Positions 22,867-33,953 of a DNA stretch of 64,000 nucleotides are shown here, one piece after another (position 1 is the stretch's first letter; every line of letters begins with the position of its first letter). Source of the DNA: Dillenia suffruticosa (taxonomy: Eukaryota > Streptophyta > Magnoliopsida > Dilleniales > Dilleniaceae); assembly GCA_033439265.1 (NCBI GenBank), contig JAVTVX010000002.1:3482001-3546000 (forward strand), in the 5' to 3' direction. Under the pieces are notes generated by a model, which was not told the DNA's origin, made no database searches, and saw nothing but the letters and a program-made list of their open reading frames with translations. Position numbers and translations under genes: made by a program.

Positions 22867-25853
22867 ATGTCAGTAGCAAGAGTGTTATCTAGGGTTTTGA
22901 AGGTGGTCTCGGCAGTTCACAGCCGAGACTCGAACCTCCGAACTTCTCTTCTCAATCATCATATTCATCAACAAAAACAACACTTTTCTGTTCTCTCAAA
23001 TAAGGTTCGCTTCTTCTCCATCTTTTTAGCTTTTCAAACTCCTTTAGGGTTTTGCTAGGGTTTTAGTCTCTCTCCAATTTTTTACTATATACTTGTCTTT
23101 TGTTTGCTTATTGGTTATTGAATTTAAGATATTTAATTGCTTATTTTATGATGTTTTTACGAGCTTAATTATGAGTTCATGGTTTTATCCGGTTGCGGTG
23201 TTCAAATTTGTTTTCTCTTGTTTAGATTTTAGGTTACTTTCAATATGTAACAGAGGTGCTTCTGTTTGTGCCATTTGATTAAATCTGGTATATGGTGTAG
23301 ATTTTAAAGGATTTTTATAACCGGTTATCCAAGAAAACAAGTTACGATTTGGGGGGAGGTGGTAGGGCTGAAATTGTCGGTGGGACATGATTGATTGAAA
23401 TAATTAGCTGTATTTTCTTGTAGAATTATTAACCTGAATAAAAAAAAAAAAAAAAAAGCCATGATTTTGCTGCTGTCTTCTGCTGAGAGTTATAGCATCA
23501 ATTTTTTTGAAAGGTAGAATTGTATAGTAACAATTGGATGGATGGGGGATATCTGTGAGACATGCCAGTATTTACTAAGATGTTTTTCGGTATAATTTTC
23601 ACAAAGATGCCCACATCTTTGTGATTGTTGAAGCAAATGTAAGATGCACTTGCAGGTGTTTTATCATCCATTTGATGGACGGATACTGAGAAAAACATGA
23701 TGGGAAAAAGATCATTTGGTTTCTCCTGTTTTGTAACGGAGGAAGGGGAGCTCTGGAGAGTAAATATCCTTTTGCTTATCCAATTTGCTCCAAATATTTC
23801 CACTCCAGAAAATGGGTGGTGCTATTAGATAATGGTATATCTTTCGTTCCATTTCATAAAGGGAGTACCTTCTTTCTTCTGATTTCCCTTTTATCTACCT
23901 CGTTTGTCCTTTTTCTTTTTTCTTTTTCCTTACCAAATTGACTGCTTACAATTTAGGGGGGGTTGTTAGGTGGAAACAAGTCGTATAGTTTGAACTTCCA
24001 GACACCATGTCGATTCTTATTGTGCTTTCCTTATCATTGTAGTTTTTGCCTTCCCCCGCTTTGGTCTGAGTGCATGTGTCTTAGGCCTGCTTGTCTTAAA
24101 TATTTCTAGTGTTATTTTTGACAAATAGAAAAGGGTTTTCTATGCAAGGATGCAATTAGCTCCATTTAGATCAATCAGTATAGAAATGAATGCAGTAGGT
24201 TGCATACAACAGAAGTTCTTATGCCAATTTGAAGCTTACTAACGTGAACTTATTATGCTTCTCCAAATTTTCAAATCTCTCAAAGAACAAAGGAATGAGA
24301 GAAATCATTGTTGAGATTTAGACAAAATGCATCAATAGTGACTTACGCAAGACCCGTTTTCCCTTTTCTGTTTGGGTGTTTTGCCCAGCCTTTTTTAAGG
24401 CAGTTGCCATTGTTGCACCGCTGTGCACCCGATACCTCCATCTTGCAAAGCTATGGATTCTTTTCATCTGCATCTCCTCAAGCAGATAAGGAAAGTGCTC
24501 AGACCAGAAATGATGATGCTAAAGTAGAGCCTAGAAATACGTGCGAGGATGCAAAAGCTTCAGATCAGGCAGAGAAATCAGGTTCTAATTCAAAATCCCA
24601 AGCAACCTCAGGCAATAAAAGGAGCAGAAGAGGTACTAAACGAATTCAATTTTCTGATTCAGATTCAGAGGAGGATCTATCCACGGATGACCTTGTAAAA
24701 CTTGTGGCGGAAAAGGAAGAACTTTTGAAGATAAAGCACAAAGAGATTGAGAAGATGCAAGATAAAGTTTTGCGCAGTTATGCAGAGATGGAAAATGTGA
24801 TGGATAGGACAAGACGGGAGTCAGAGAGCTCAAAGAAATTTGCAATACAGGTAGCTTCAGAGAAATGTCTAGAAATCTATTTAACTAATAGAATTGTTAT
24901 TGTTGCCAGATGCTGTATTCTAGGGTCTCACACCCTAGTGTTCTTTTATAATATACTGCAGAATTTTGCGAAGAGCCTGTTGGATGTTGCAGACAATTTG
25001 GGAAGAGCTTCTTCAGTTGTCAAAGAAAGTTTTTCAAAGATTGATGCATCAAAAGACACAGCCGGAGCAGTGCCACTTCTGAAGACTCTTCTTGAAGGAG
25101 TGGAGATGACAGATAAACAGCTTGCAGAGGTAGTAGATTTATTTGAAATATGATTAGGCTTTCTTATGCCAGTTAAGAAGTTGTGCCATGTCTTTATGTG
25201 GTAGCAATGATGACATTATGGAATGGTCACTCTGATGTCATAAAACATTGAGCAAGCATTCTTTCTTTCAGGTATTCAAGAAGTATGGTGTAGAGAAATA
25301 CAATCCTTTGAATGAGCAATTTGATCCTCACAGACACAATGCAGTCTTCCAAATCCCAGATGGTTCTAAAGCCCCAGGCACAATCGCAGCTGTTTTGAAG
25401 GTATTAATCCATGATACAAATAATTTTTCCTCCAGTATATATTGCACTGAATGTGCATCATAAACCCCCCACCCCCGAATGAAGCATTATTGCCATTCAA
25501 AGTCAGATCTTTGTAATGCTTTTAATTTCATTTTAAGTTATTCTACAATATCATGTGTGATTTTGCCTCTGATGTCTGGAGTGGGTTTACTTCGTCTTTT
25601 GGTGGTTGCAGAGCAGCTACCTCTTGATTGAACCCTCTCTTTTATATCCCTTATGTGGAATTTTTTATTTGGTTGGAAAAATTAGAATAGAATATATATA
25701 AATGGTGTCTTTTTACCGAGTTCATAATCATACCTTATGCATCTTTTGTTGCAGCCTGGTTACATGCTTTACGACCGAGTCATTCGGCCAGCAGAAGTTG
25801 GCGTTGTCCAAGAGGTGAACAATGATTGGGCTGGGCAAGGCTCTGATGCTTGA
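22867..25853 (+). CDS. Mitochondrial GrpE nucleotide exchange factor
   Basis: Exons at 22867-23004, 24389-24850, 24962-25129, 25272-25400 and 25755-25853 are all phase 0 and give 331 aa. GrpE/Mge1 releases ADP from mitochondrial Hsp70 during protein import and folding. The N-terminus is rich in Ser, Arg and His with few acidic residues, a mitochondrial presequence. An acidic, Ser-rich stretch (FSDSDSEEDLS) and a long coiled coil (EKEELLKIKHKEIEKMQDKV) precede the GrpE core. The C-terminal signature runs from FDPHRHNAVFQIPD through GTIAAVLKPGYMLYDRVIRP, with AEVGV near the end. Intron 2 (24851-24961) is 111 bp, phase 0, and has no in-frame stop, so its retention would add 37 residues. The neighbouring minus-strand gene converges on it. 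The start is chosen because it opens the presequence and is the first ATG after the leader. Confidence 0.93.
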
Positions 25854-26680
25854 AGATGAGGCTTGCTTCACAAACAGTTTTGGATGTTCTGTGACACAGG
25901 AAAATCTGGCTTTTCAGCTTAGACTTGATATAGGAAACTTGTTATATCTTGTAGAACAGAATAATTTTATTATTTTTCTTGATGTAGCTTCTACCTACTG
26001 TTTCTTTGTAGGGCTTGGAACAACAAAATTTTTTAGCCGTGAACTGTTAATCCTGATATGATAAACTTGACTCCTTGAGGATTTGTTGTTGAATGAGAAG
26101 AGAAATTTCAGGGCTCACTTTGTTCTTACTCGGTTGAGACTGAAGTTTGGAAGTTTATAATATCGCAGCATCCACGTCCTTTTGGCTCCATCTTTCTTTC
26201 ACAAAACCCTACATTTCCAGGATTTTGCACTTTTGCAGTCAGTAATACAGATAGAGCATGTTGGTGTTGATGGAAGCTCTGCCACCGATCCTGAACTAAA
26301 ATTTAGTCCCAGTCCTCTGTTCTCTTAGATAAGCGTGCGAACAATTAGAGAACCCAAAACACAAGATTCAAGTTGTAGCAGTTGGGCAACTTCTGCAGTG
26401 AACCTGTTAAAGTTCGCAGGGTGAACTTTACAAAACGCAGGATGGTATATAATGACGTCTAATATCAACACCTGCAACTAGTAATAATAAAACCTAATTT
26501 ATACATCACACAGAATTACAATTTGCATCTAAACAGTTACAGGGGAAAACATTGAGTTGCCCATTTCACATATACTCTAGACAAAGGGGTCCCCTAACAA
26601 GTTTGGAGACGGTGGAGACATAATGCACAAGGACTTTCTTCATGTTTGATTTGTTTCTGTTCTTCAATTAGAAATGGGAA
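25854..26680. other. Tail-to-tail 3' region of GrpE and the unknown gene
   Basis: This should hold the 3' untranslated regions of both genes. The plus-strand frame at 25822-26061 overlaps the GrpE stop in another frame and is not coding. I see no repeats or structures worth calling. Confidence 0.5.
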
Positions 26681-29600
26681 TCATTTGGTAGCCCAAAATC
26701 CACCAGCGACTGGTTTCTCCTGCTGGCTCTCTTTCTCCTGATCATCTGAGTCATTGCTTTCATCTTGCCCTTTCAAGCACAAGCCCAGATCCAGATAGGT
26801 CTGCTTTAGTTCATGCGAAGCCAGAGGGATCTTGTTTTTCTGGACACAATTATACAATAAATTGAAGATACTGAATCATGGCATGGAGAAAGCTGGACGA
26901 CGAGAATCTTGTAACATCTTAGATGCTTAAACAGGAAAGTAATAATGTAGCACAAGGTTCCGTCATAGGCAATACCATTGCAAGTTTTCTACTAGAAAAT
27001 CCCCCGGCTGCATCATCAAATTTTTTCCCCACCCTATGTTAAATGTGCATAATACATACTCTAGAGAAAGAGTCTTTACACTATGGTTGATAAGGCAAAC
27101 AAGTAGCAGAGGTGCTATATGCATGCTAAGGTGTGCTAAAAGATCATCTGATACTTTTCCTCCATGGTGATTAGCATTGCCTATAAACAATCTCCATCTG
27201 AAATGACCAGAATCATCCACCTGGAGAAAGTATGTAGGAGTATTAAGTGTGTTGTGCCTAACAAAATGGCGCCAAAATACAACATTCTGACATGGGCGAG
27301 TGTCTAGGAAACTATTGCTTCAGGGTCCAAGATTCCTCTCTCCCCTATGCTTCCGTGCATACACATTCTACAATGTCTCGTGCATACAAAAAGCTTCCAC
27401 AATCAACATAAAAAGATATTCAAAATCTATGTAAGTATGAAGATTAACATTCAGAACCTTAAGCCCCTTCAAATGTCACAAACAAGCTCCTCTCCGTAGA
27501 AAAGGGGATCCTGAGCATACTAAAATCCCTAATTGCAAGCAAAATACAGAAAAATGCCATGTAAAAGCTATGGAGTTCAAATCAATCACCCTCTTACAAA
27601 ATGAGAAGATTGTGAGAACAGAAACCAGAAAGAGGATGGGTGATGAGGAAGAAGGTACAGAACATGATGGAATTCAATCATGTCACCTGAATTTCTTCCA
27701 TTTTAAAATCATTATTTTGACGCTTTTCCTCAGAAATATCAGTCTTGGATGCTACATTTGCAGCAGATTTCTTCATTTCATTCATTTCGAAATCATCTTC
27801 TGTTCTTTTTGCAGCCTCCTTCTGCTCTTCTAGGATGGCGATCTGCATCATGACCATTATCAACAATCCATCATGGAGAGAGAGCAAGAAGCTCAGAATT
27901 TTCATAATCAACATATGTTCTCCCAGAAATTCAAAGAAAAAAATGTCTTTCTAAATAAAGAAAGACCCCCAAGGTAAAACCTTATAGGAAGGTCCAAGAG
28001 AAGTTAATCTCTGTTGTTGGGTGGGCTTGAATCCCAAAGTACACCGTCTATCAACCTTCAACCAGGAAAATGTATTCATTCAATTGGTTGTGTGGAAGTG
28101 AAAATAAACTAAATGCAAAAGTTGTATAAAAGTGAGAGAGTCCTACATCAAGGAGCCGAATTCAACTACAAATTGTGTCAAGGATTAAGGACGAGACTCA
28201 TTTCTTACTAACAATGGAAAAAGTGTATAGCCTATCGTGGGGAACTGGCTATGATTCAACATTTATTGGGATTGCAAAACATCTAGAAGGCATATAGACT
28301 CCAACATTGCAGATTTCTCTGGACTGGGAGTGCCACTGAAATTCAAAGTTCAAAAGTATAAGTCCCTAGCTTAACAATGTCATGCCCTCGGCGACAGTAT
28401 TCTCTTGTCCACAAGTTGCAACCAAGAAACATTTTGAGAACAAAGCCCTCATTGTATGAAGATTTCCTTCTACCAGAAATGGCAGAGGGAGGGGAGTGCT
28501 GCCCCCCCAAATGAATTTTTTCCTTAAATTTTATTGGGTTATATTTTTAATATTTATAACCCTAAATAGCATTTGCCCCCTATTTTTTTCCCTAAAAAAA
28601 ATTGCCTTATGAAGTTTTAAGGAAAAAAATTCAAATGTTATTTGCCCTTTGAAATTTTTTATTTATACAGCAATTGAAGGAAACCAAACAGCCCTTAAGC
28701 TTCTCTTTTTGGCCCACATGCATTCGGAACTTTTCCTTTTTATTTTCCCTACCTCTCTCTCCCACCCATCTAAACCCTCTCTATTCTCTAGACTCTAACA
28801 TACAGTCTCTTTTGCTTATTTCTTTTTGTATTTTTGATTAATTTATCAGTATTTCCTCTTTAATTGATAGATTCCTTCGATTTTTTACCACAAAATTTAA
28901 TTTCAAATTTTCTTCTTTGGCCATAGAATTCTTCAATTTCTTTCTTTGATTGATATCTTATGTGCTTAATTGCTAGAAGAATATGACTATTTTTGGACTA
29001 TCAACGCCTAATTGATAAAAATTTCAATTCACAAATGTGTGTCTTATTTATTCATTTATTTTTAGTTCAATGAATCCAAGTGGTTCTAACATTTAATTTC
29101 TGACTTAGATGCTTATATTTGTTTATTGCAACATGCATCTCTGCTACATACATCTAGATTAGAAGTAACAAGTTTCTTGAAATCCACTCATGATGACATA
29201 ATGAACTTATCCTAATACATGTGTTTATTCACTTAATGCGCTAGAGGTATGCATTTTGTACCGTACTGTCCTGTTCTCTCACGAGGAATATAGGACTAAA
29301 CCAGTCTCCTCAAGCAGTGTTGAATGAAATATACTCACATCACTTTATTATAATAATATTTTAACTGTCATTTTTATTCCTCAAGAATCCCAAATTCACT
29401 AAGCATGGAAACCTTGAGATGCTCAAAAAGGGCCAGCAATGCCCCAAAAAAAAAATCTCTAATTCCATTTTTAAAATCATCTTCTTCTTTACCATATGCA
29501 TTCCCACTCTCAAAAAGGTCCACCAATTCAGCTCAGTTAAAACACTTCATTCACAACCATAAGCATCGTGTCAACACATTTAAGTCAGAAACCCTAAAAA

Positions 29601-30033
29601 ACCCAAAACCCTCAATTTACCCAGAACAACAAAAACCCACGTCCATACCAGAAGCTAAACCCTAAACCCTAAATCCTAAAACCTAAAACAACCGCAGAAA
29701 AGAAAAACCCAGATTCCAAAAACCTTAAAAGGAGCAAAACCCAGTGCGGATACTTACCGGGGTGTATCGGAACTTCTTTCTGGGAGGATCGCTATCCTTG
29801 GTAGAACCATTATCGCCGTCGCCATTAGAAAGAGGAGTCCACTTGCAGAGAAAAATAGTAGAAGCAGAGCCATTGTTATTGTTGTTGTTGGAAGACTGTG
29901 AGTTATTGTTGAAAGTAGAAGAGGAGGAGATATTGACCCACTTCTTCTTCCACTTGCGAACCGGACCGGTGAAGACCGAGGTGGAGCCGTACCGGGACGA
30001 GGCTCGGCCCAATCTCGAACCCACTCCTTCCAT
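26681..30033 (-). CDS. Plant-specific protein of unknown function (At5g55210-like by position)
   Basis: Exons at 29758-30033, 27687-27842, 27155-27220 and 26681-26839 are all phase 0 and give about 218 aa. Exon 1 encodes MEGVGSRLGRASSRYGSTSV and FTGPVRKWKKKWVNIS, an Asn/Ser-rich linker, then FLCKWTPLS and RRKFRYTP-like RKKFRYTP. Exon 2 is a charged helix (AILEEQKEAAKR). Exon 4 holds YLDLGLCLKGQ and ends GGFWATK. I recognise the pattern from plant proteins of unknown function but no known domain. The basic KWKKKW patch and absence of signal or membrane segments suggest a nuclear or cytosolic protein. Exon 3 has a weak donor (AAA|GTATCA) and is the least certain part. An in-frame ATG at 30129 would add 32 poorly conserved residues; I prefer the ATG at 30033. 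Confidence 0.75.
29655..29692 (+). repeat. Short telomere-like tract
   Basis: CTAAACCCTAAACCCTAAAT followed by two decayed units lies in intron 1 of the unknown gene, 66 bp from its donor. Such telo-box words (AAACCCTAA) are common near plant housekeeping promoters. Two perfect units are too few to suggest an old telomere. Confidence 0.75.
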
Positions 30034-30227
30034 TTGGGATTCCAGAGATTGGAGTCTCGAGGAGGGAGAGTAGTTGATGTGGCTCTTGGTCTTGTGCTTT
30101 TGAGTTTTGACGTGTTGTGTGTGTGCCAATATGGAAAGATTGCGAGTCTGTCATACGAAGAGCTCCACCGTAGGCTTTAGCCTTCAGATGGCGATGACGA
30201 AAGCGACGTCCCCCTCTCCTGCTTAAA

Positions 30228-30237
30228 ACGACGTCGT
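30228..30237 (-). promoter_or_regulatory. ACGACGTCGT palindrome, promoter of the unknown gene
   Basis: An exact copy of the palindrome at 22681, here 195-204 bp upstream of the minus-strand ATG at 30033, inside AAAACGACGTCGTTGAA. Confidence 0.5.
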
Positions 30238-30239
30238 TG

Positions 30240-31980
30240 AAATTGTATATGTGTCCCCCTTTGTGGGAGGTGTAGGAGCGGAGAAGGCAAAATTTACTTA
30301 ATAAAAAAAAAAAAAAAAAATTGTCCTTTATCCTCAATTCGTATTTTTGAGAAAATTTTCTTTATCAATATTGACATATTTTCACTTTTTAGGGAGAGAG
30401 AGAGAGAAGAGATAAAACCATCTAAAAATGAAAATGTGTTTTTTTATTTATTTTTTATTTATTTTTTTTCTTTTTATACTACCCAACGTGTTAATATTTA
30501 TTCCGAACGTAAATATTAATCATCTTTAAATTTATGAGATAATTAGAATCATATTTTATCATATTTTTTCTCGTACACTTGTTTTAATCCAAAAAATCCA
30601 TTAGACATGTCCTATTCAATCGATCATTTTAGAAATAGCTCTTTAGCATGATAAATTATATTTTGTAATTTATAATAGTATAAAATTTATTAAATTTTGT
30701 TCTTTTACCATATTTAAGTTGTATCCTGTGTTATATTTTGTACAATATAATAATCTACAGGATAAGATATGATTGTATTAATTATTAAAAATGTAATTTC
30801 TTTTTTATAAATCAACTTTTAGTTTAATTAAATTCGGTTCGAATCGGGTTGAACTCTTAAGAGAATAAAACTCTTTTAATATTCATTTTTTCATATATTA
30901 AACCGAATTTGAAACTTTTTTAAAAGAGTACCAATATTCAACAACCGACTAACAACCGAAAATATGATGTTATTATAAAAGAGAGACAGAAAAAACAAAT
31001 GCACATAGATTTTGTCTTTTTAGTTTTATGAACAAATAAAATTATATTACGTTGAATTTTATATATTTAGAGTTGTAATACTATTTCTATAGAAAAATGC
31101 TACGTGAATGTCAAAGATCAAAATTTTTGTTTTGTTGGTAGTATAAAGATTTAAATCTAAAATTATTATGTTAGCAAAGGGGGTTTGTATCATTAATCTA
31201 TCCCCTCGGGACTGCCAAAGAACAAAATGCTACAATATAATGTTAAATTTAGACTTACAACTCAAAAATCAAGCATTGATCTTGGATGTTGCTCGTAGAG
31301 AAATATATCATTTACCAAGAAGAGAAATCATTTACATTTATAAAATTGATTAAGACAATAACAATGTTCTGTAAAAAATTATCATCTCATGGCCATTTTT
31401 GCTTGGATACAACTTCAATGCAAATCCTTTTACAAATTATGTAAGTCTATCAATCAATTTTATGTATAGAATATATGAAAATTTAAAATTTGCATATGAA
31501 TCATATGTTTAGAACAATGATTGATTGATCATTTAAGCAACTTCAATGCCTCTAGTTCAGAGGGTTAACTATTAAATAATCATAATAATAAGTAATTTTA
31601 AAAAATTGGGTTTACTTTGGTACCCCTACTAGAATGGTTTAGCCCCCAAGTGACTCATCAAATTGATTCTCATTGAGATACCGAAGGCGGTAATGAGGGA
31701 GGAAACCCAATTTTAATGGGAATTCAAGGGGTCGGTGATCCTACTGGATATCAATCTTCATAATCATCGAATGGATACCATCTTGATGGGAACTCTGATA
31801 TCAAATGTGCTTGTACAAAATCCCAAATTTGGATGTTGAAAAACGGAATGACACAGCATCTTATTAACTGGGTATTCTAATCAAGAGCTCCACCTCCATG
31901 TTGATCCGGAAGCTGGAAGGGAACGACCATTCATCGCTATTCTCCACTAAATTTACTTTCAGGTGTTTCTTCTACTTGCA
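30240..31980. other. AT-rich intergenic region
   Basis: I see a poly-A run at 30302-30320, a GA run at about 30393-30407 and otherwise AT-rich sequence without a recognisable gene. The 31690-31980 part is GC-richer and continues into the coding-like segment that follows. Confidence 0.5.
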
Positions 31981-31983
31981 AGA

Positions 31984-32334
31984 TCATGGGTGCTCAATGC
32001 AGCATCTGACGGACACAAAGGTGGTCTGCCCAAGCTCAGCTCGAGTTTTCTTTTGGAGTGGTTGGATCTCTCCAATAATTTCAATGGGTATAATTTCATT
32101 CACCGAGCTATTTAGATCTCGGGGCATGCCGTCTTTTTTCAAGGTTAGCTCCTGAAGCGCTGGGGAATATTTCATGCCTTTCATACTTGGACCTCCAGGT
32201 TCCATCAACTCTGAATATTGAGCTGCTTGAACATCCAGGTCTTTTGGGCAACCACTGAAGGTCTTGGCTAATTTCCCCCTTGGATTGGGAACCTGACATG
32301 CCTCACTATTTGCATATTTCTGATAATAGATCAT
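31984..32334 (-). CDS. Unrecognised coding-like segment, possibly a gene fragment
   Basis: A 116-codon minus-strand frame (open for another 14 codons before the first ATG) stands out by base composition from its AT-rich surroundings. It has protein-like blocks such as KYANSEACQVPNPRGKLAKT, YSELMEPGGPSMKGMKYSPA and KKDGMPRDLNSS. I cannot assign a family. It has no start context, signal peptide or obvious partner exons, and gene order suggests that nothing belongs between the unknown gene and trigger factor. A transposed or decayed exon is the likeliest reading. Confidence 0.3.
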   Translation of the reverse strand: MIYYQKYANSEACQVPNPRGKLAKTFSGCPKDLDVQAAQYSELMEPGGPSMKGMKYSPALQELTLKKDGMPRDLNSSVNEIIPIEIIGEIQPLQKKTRAELGQTTFVSVRCCIEHP

Positions 32335-32399
32335 CAGGCTCTCTTCCTTCTCGTGTGCCAGGGCTTTCTAACACGTGATTAAACTCTTAAAAAAAATAA

Positions 32400-33953
32400 A
32401 AACAGTGAAATGACAATTTAGAACTTAATAATTTTAACACTTTTTTTTTTGACTTAAAGATAGGTTTTCGCTCTCATATTCTAACTAATTCAGTGGTCCT
32501 ATTTGGGGGTGACTCTCCCAACATAATTTTTTCCATTTTAATTTTTAAATTTAAAATTTAATTAAAAAATTTAATATCATATCTTCATCGACTGTATGTT
32601 CAGTGATTAAACTTTTTTTGGTACTATACCAATTGATATTATGAGTCATATTTCGACTAATCCGATTCGACACTTGTAATGGCCTATTAATCTGGTTCAT
32701 GCTCAAATTGCAAGTCAAACATAGGATCTTAGTTAATTGACCTAATATCACGTCCCACTAAATCAACGGGCCGTTGATTAATATTAATATTAACAATTAA
32801 ACCAAAGTAATGATCAAATTGCATAGTTAGAAACATAACATTAATTAATTGATTAGTAAATGCAAGGAACAATTGTGTTACTTATAATGGTGATTTAAGG
32901 CTGTAGCATTTTGAGTTGTGGAACTCTACAGTGGACTAAGCCAACCACGACCACGAAAAGCAATAAAGAATGTCTTTTGTCGAGATAAATGAATCATATT
33001 TTTATGAAATCAAATATCTTGTAAAAAAATATATATTTTTTTTAGTTTTACATAATAAAAATTTATGCGATACACCACAAAATTTTGTGATAATAAATTT
33101 GATATTTGTCTCGAAACTTTTCTTTTGACAATAGCAATTTTTAAAAGTGGTGCTTATTTTTTATTTACTCTATGTATCTAGATTTTATCCGAATAATCTT
33201 ATTCGAATATAGTGAGGCTTATTTTAGAGATTGATTCTCTCAAATTCTTTTCGTTATTTCTAAAACTCAAATTCAAGACCTTTAATTAAATAGATAGAGT
33301 ATCCAATCATTCAATTCAAAAGAGTTTTATAAAAGTGACGCTTATTAACGACCACAAAAGAAGTTTTATGGGAATAGATAAGTGGGCGATTACTATTAGA
33401 AATTTTAAAATATTTTTGAATGCTTTTTTATTCCACAAAAATAATGAAAATAACAAATTAAATTTAAATTTTAAATTTTAAATTTGATTATTTAAGAGAT
33501 AATTAGAAAAAAAAGGAGTTTTCTATTTTGATATTTCATTATATTGATAAAAATTCTACAATATATCATAACTATTTTTTTACCCGTATTTGAAATCGAT
33601 AGTATTAAAAAAGCACAGAAATTTAAAAAGAAATAAATAAAATTAAAGAAATTAAGGATAGGGCACAATCATTCAAATTTTAATGGAATAGTTATTCTTT
33701 ATTACATAATTTAATTACTTATAAATATAAATGGTACGTGGGAAATTGTATAAGTTGTCACAGGTGAATATTGATTATAATTAAGAAATTTCTATTTTTA
33801 TAAATAAAATAATAAATGAAATAAATTGGACTGGATCAAAGAAAAAAAGAAAAAAAAAATCATATTCATGACGTTGTCATCAATATCACGAACTGTAGCC
33901 AAATTTTATCTTTTCTCAAAATATGCAAATTTGAGCTTCTTTCCTCGCCTAAC
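32400..33953. other. AT-rich spacer and promoter side of the trigger factor gene
   Basis: There is no gene. The 32620-32670 part carries a dispersed AT-rich repeat word (CATATTTCGACTAATCCGAT) seen again near 57905. No clear TATA box is apparent within 150 bp of the start codon at 33954. Confidence 0.45.

Noticed and set aside
29405..29665. 86-codon plus-strand frame
   Set aside because: It lies antisense within intron 1 of the unknown gene, is Ser/Lys/Pro-rich by composition, and runs into the telomere-like tract.
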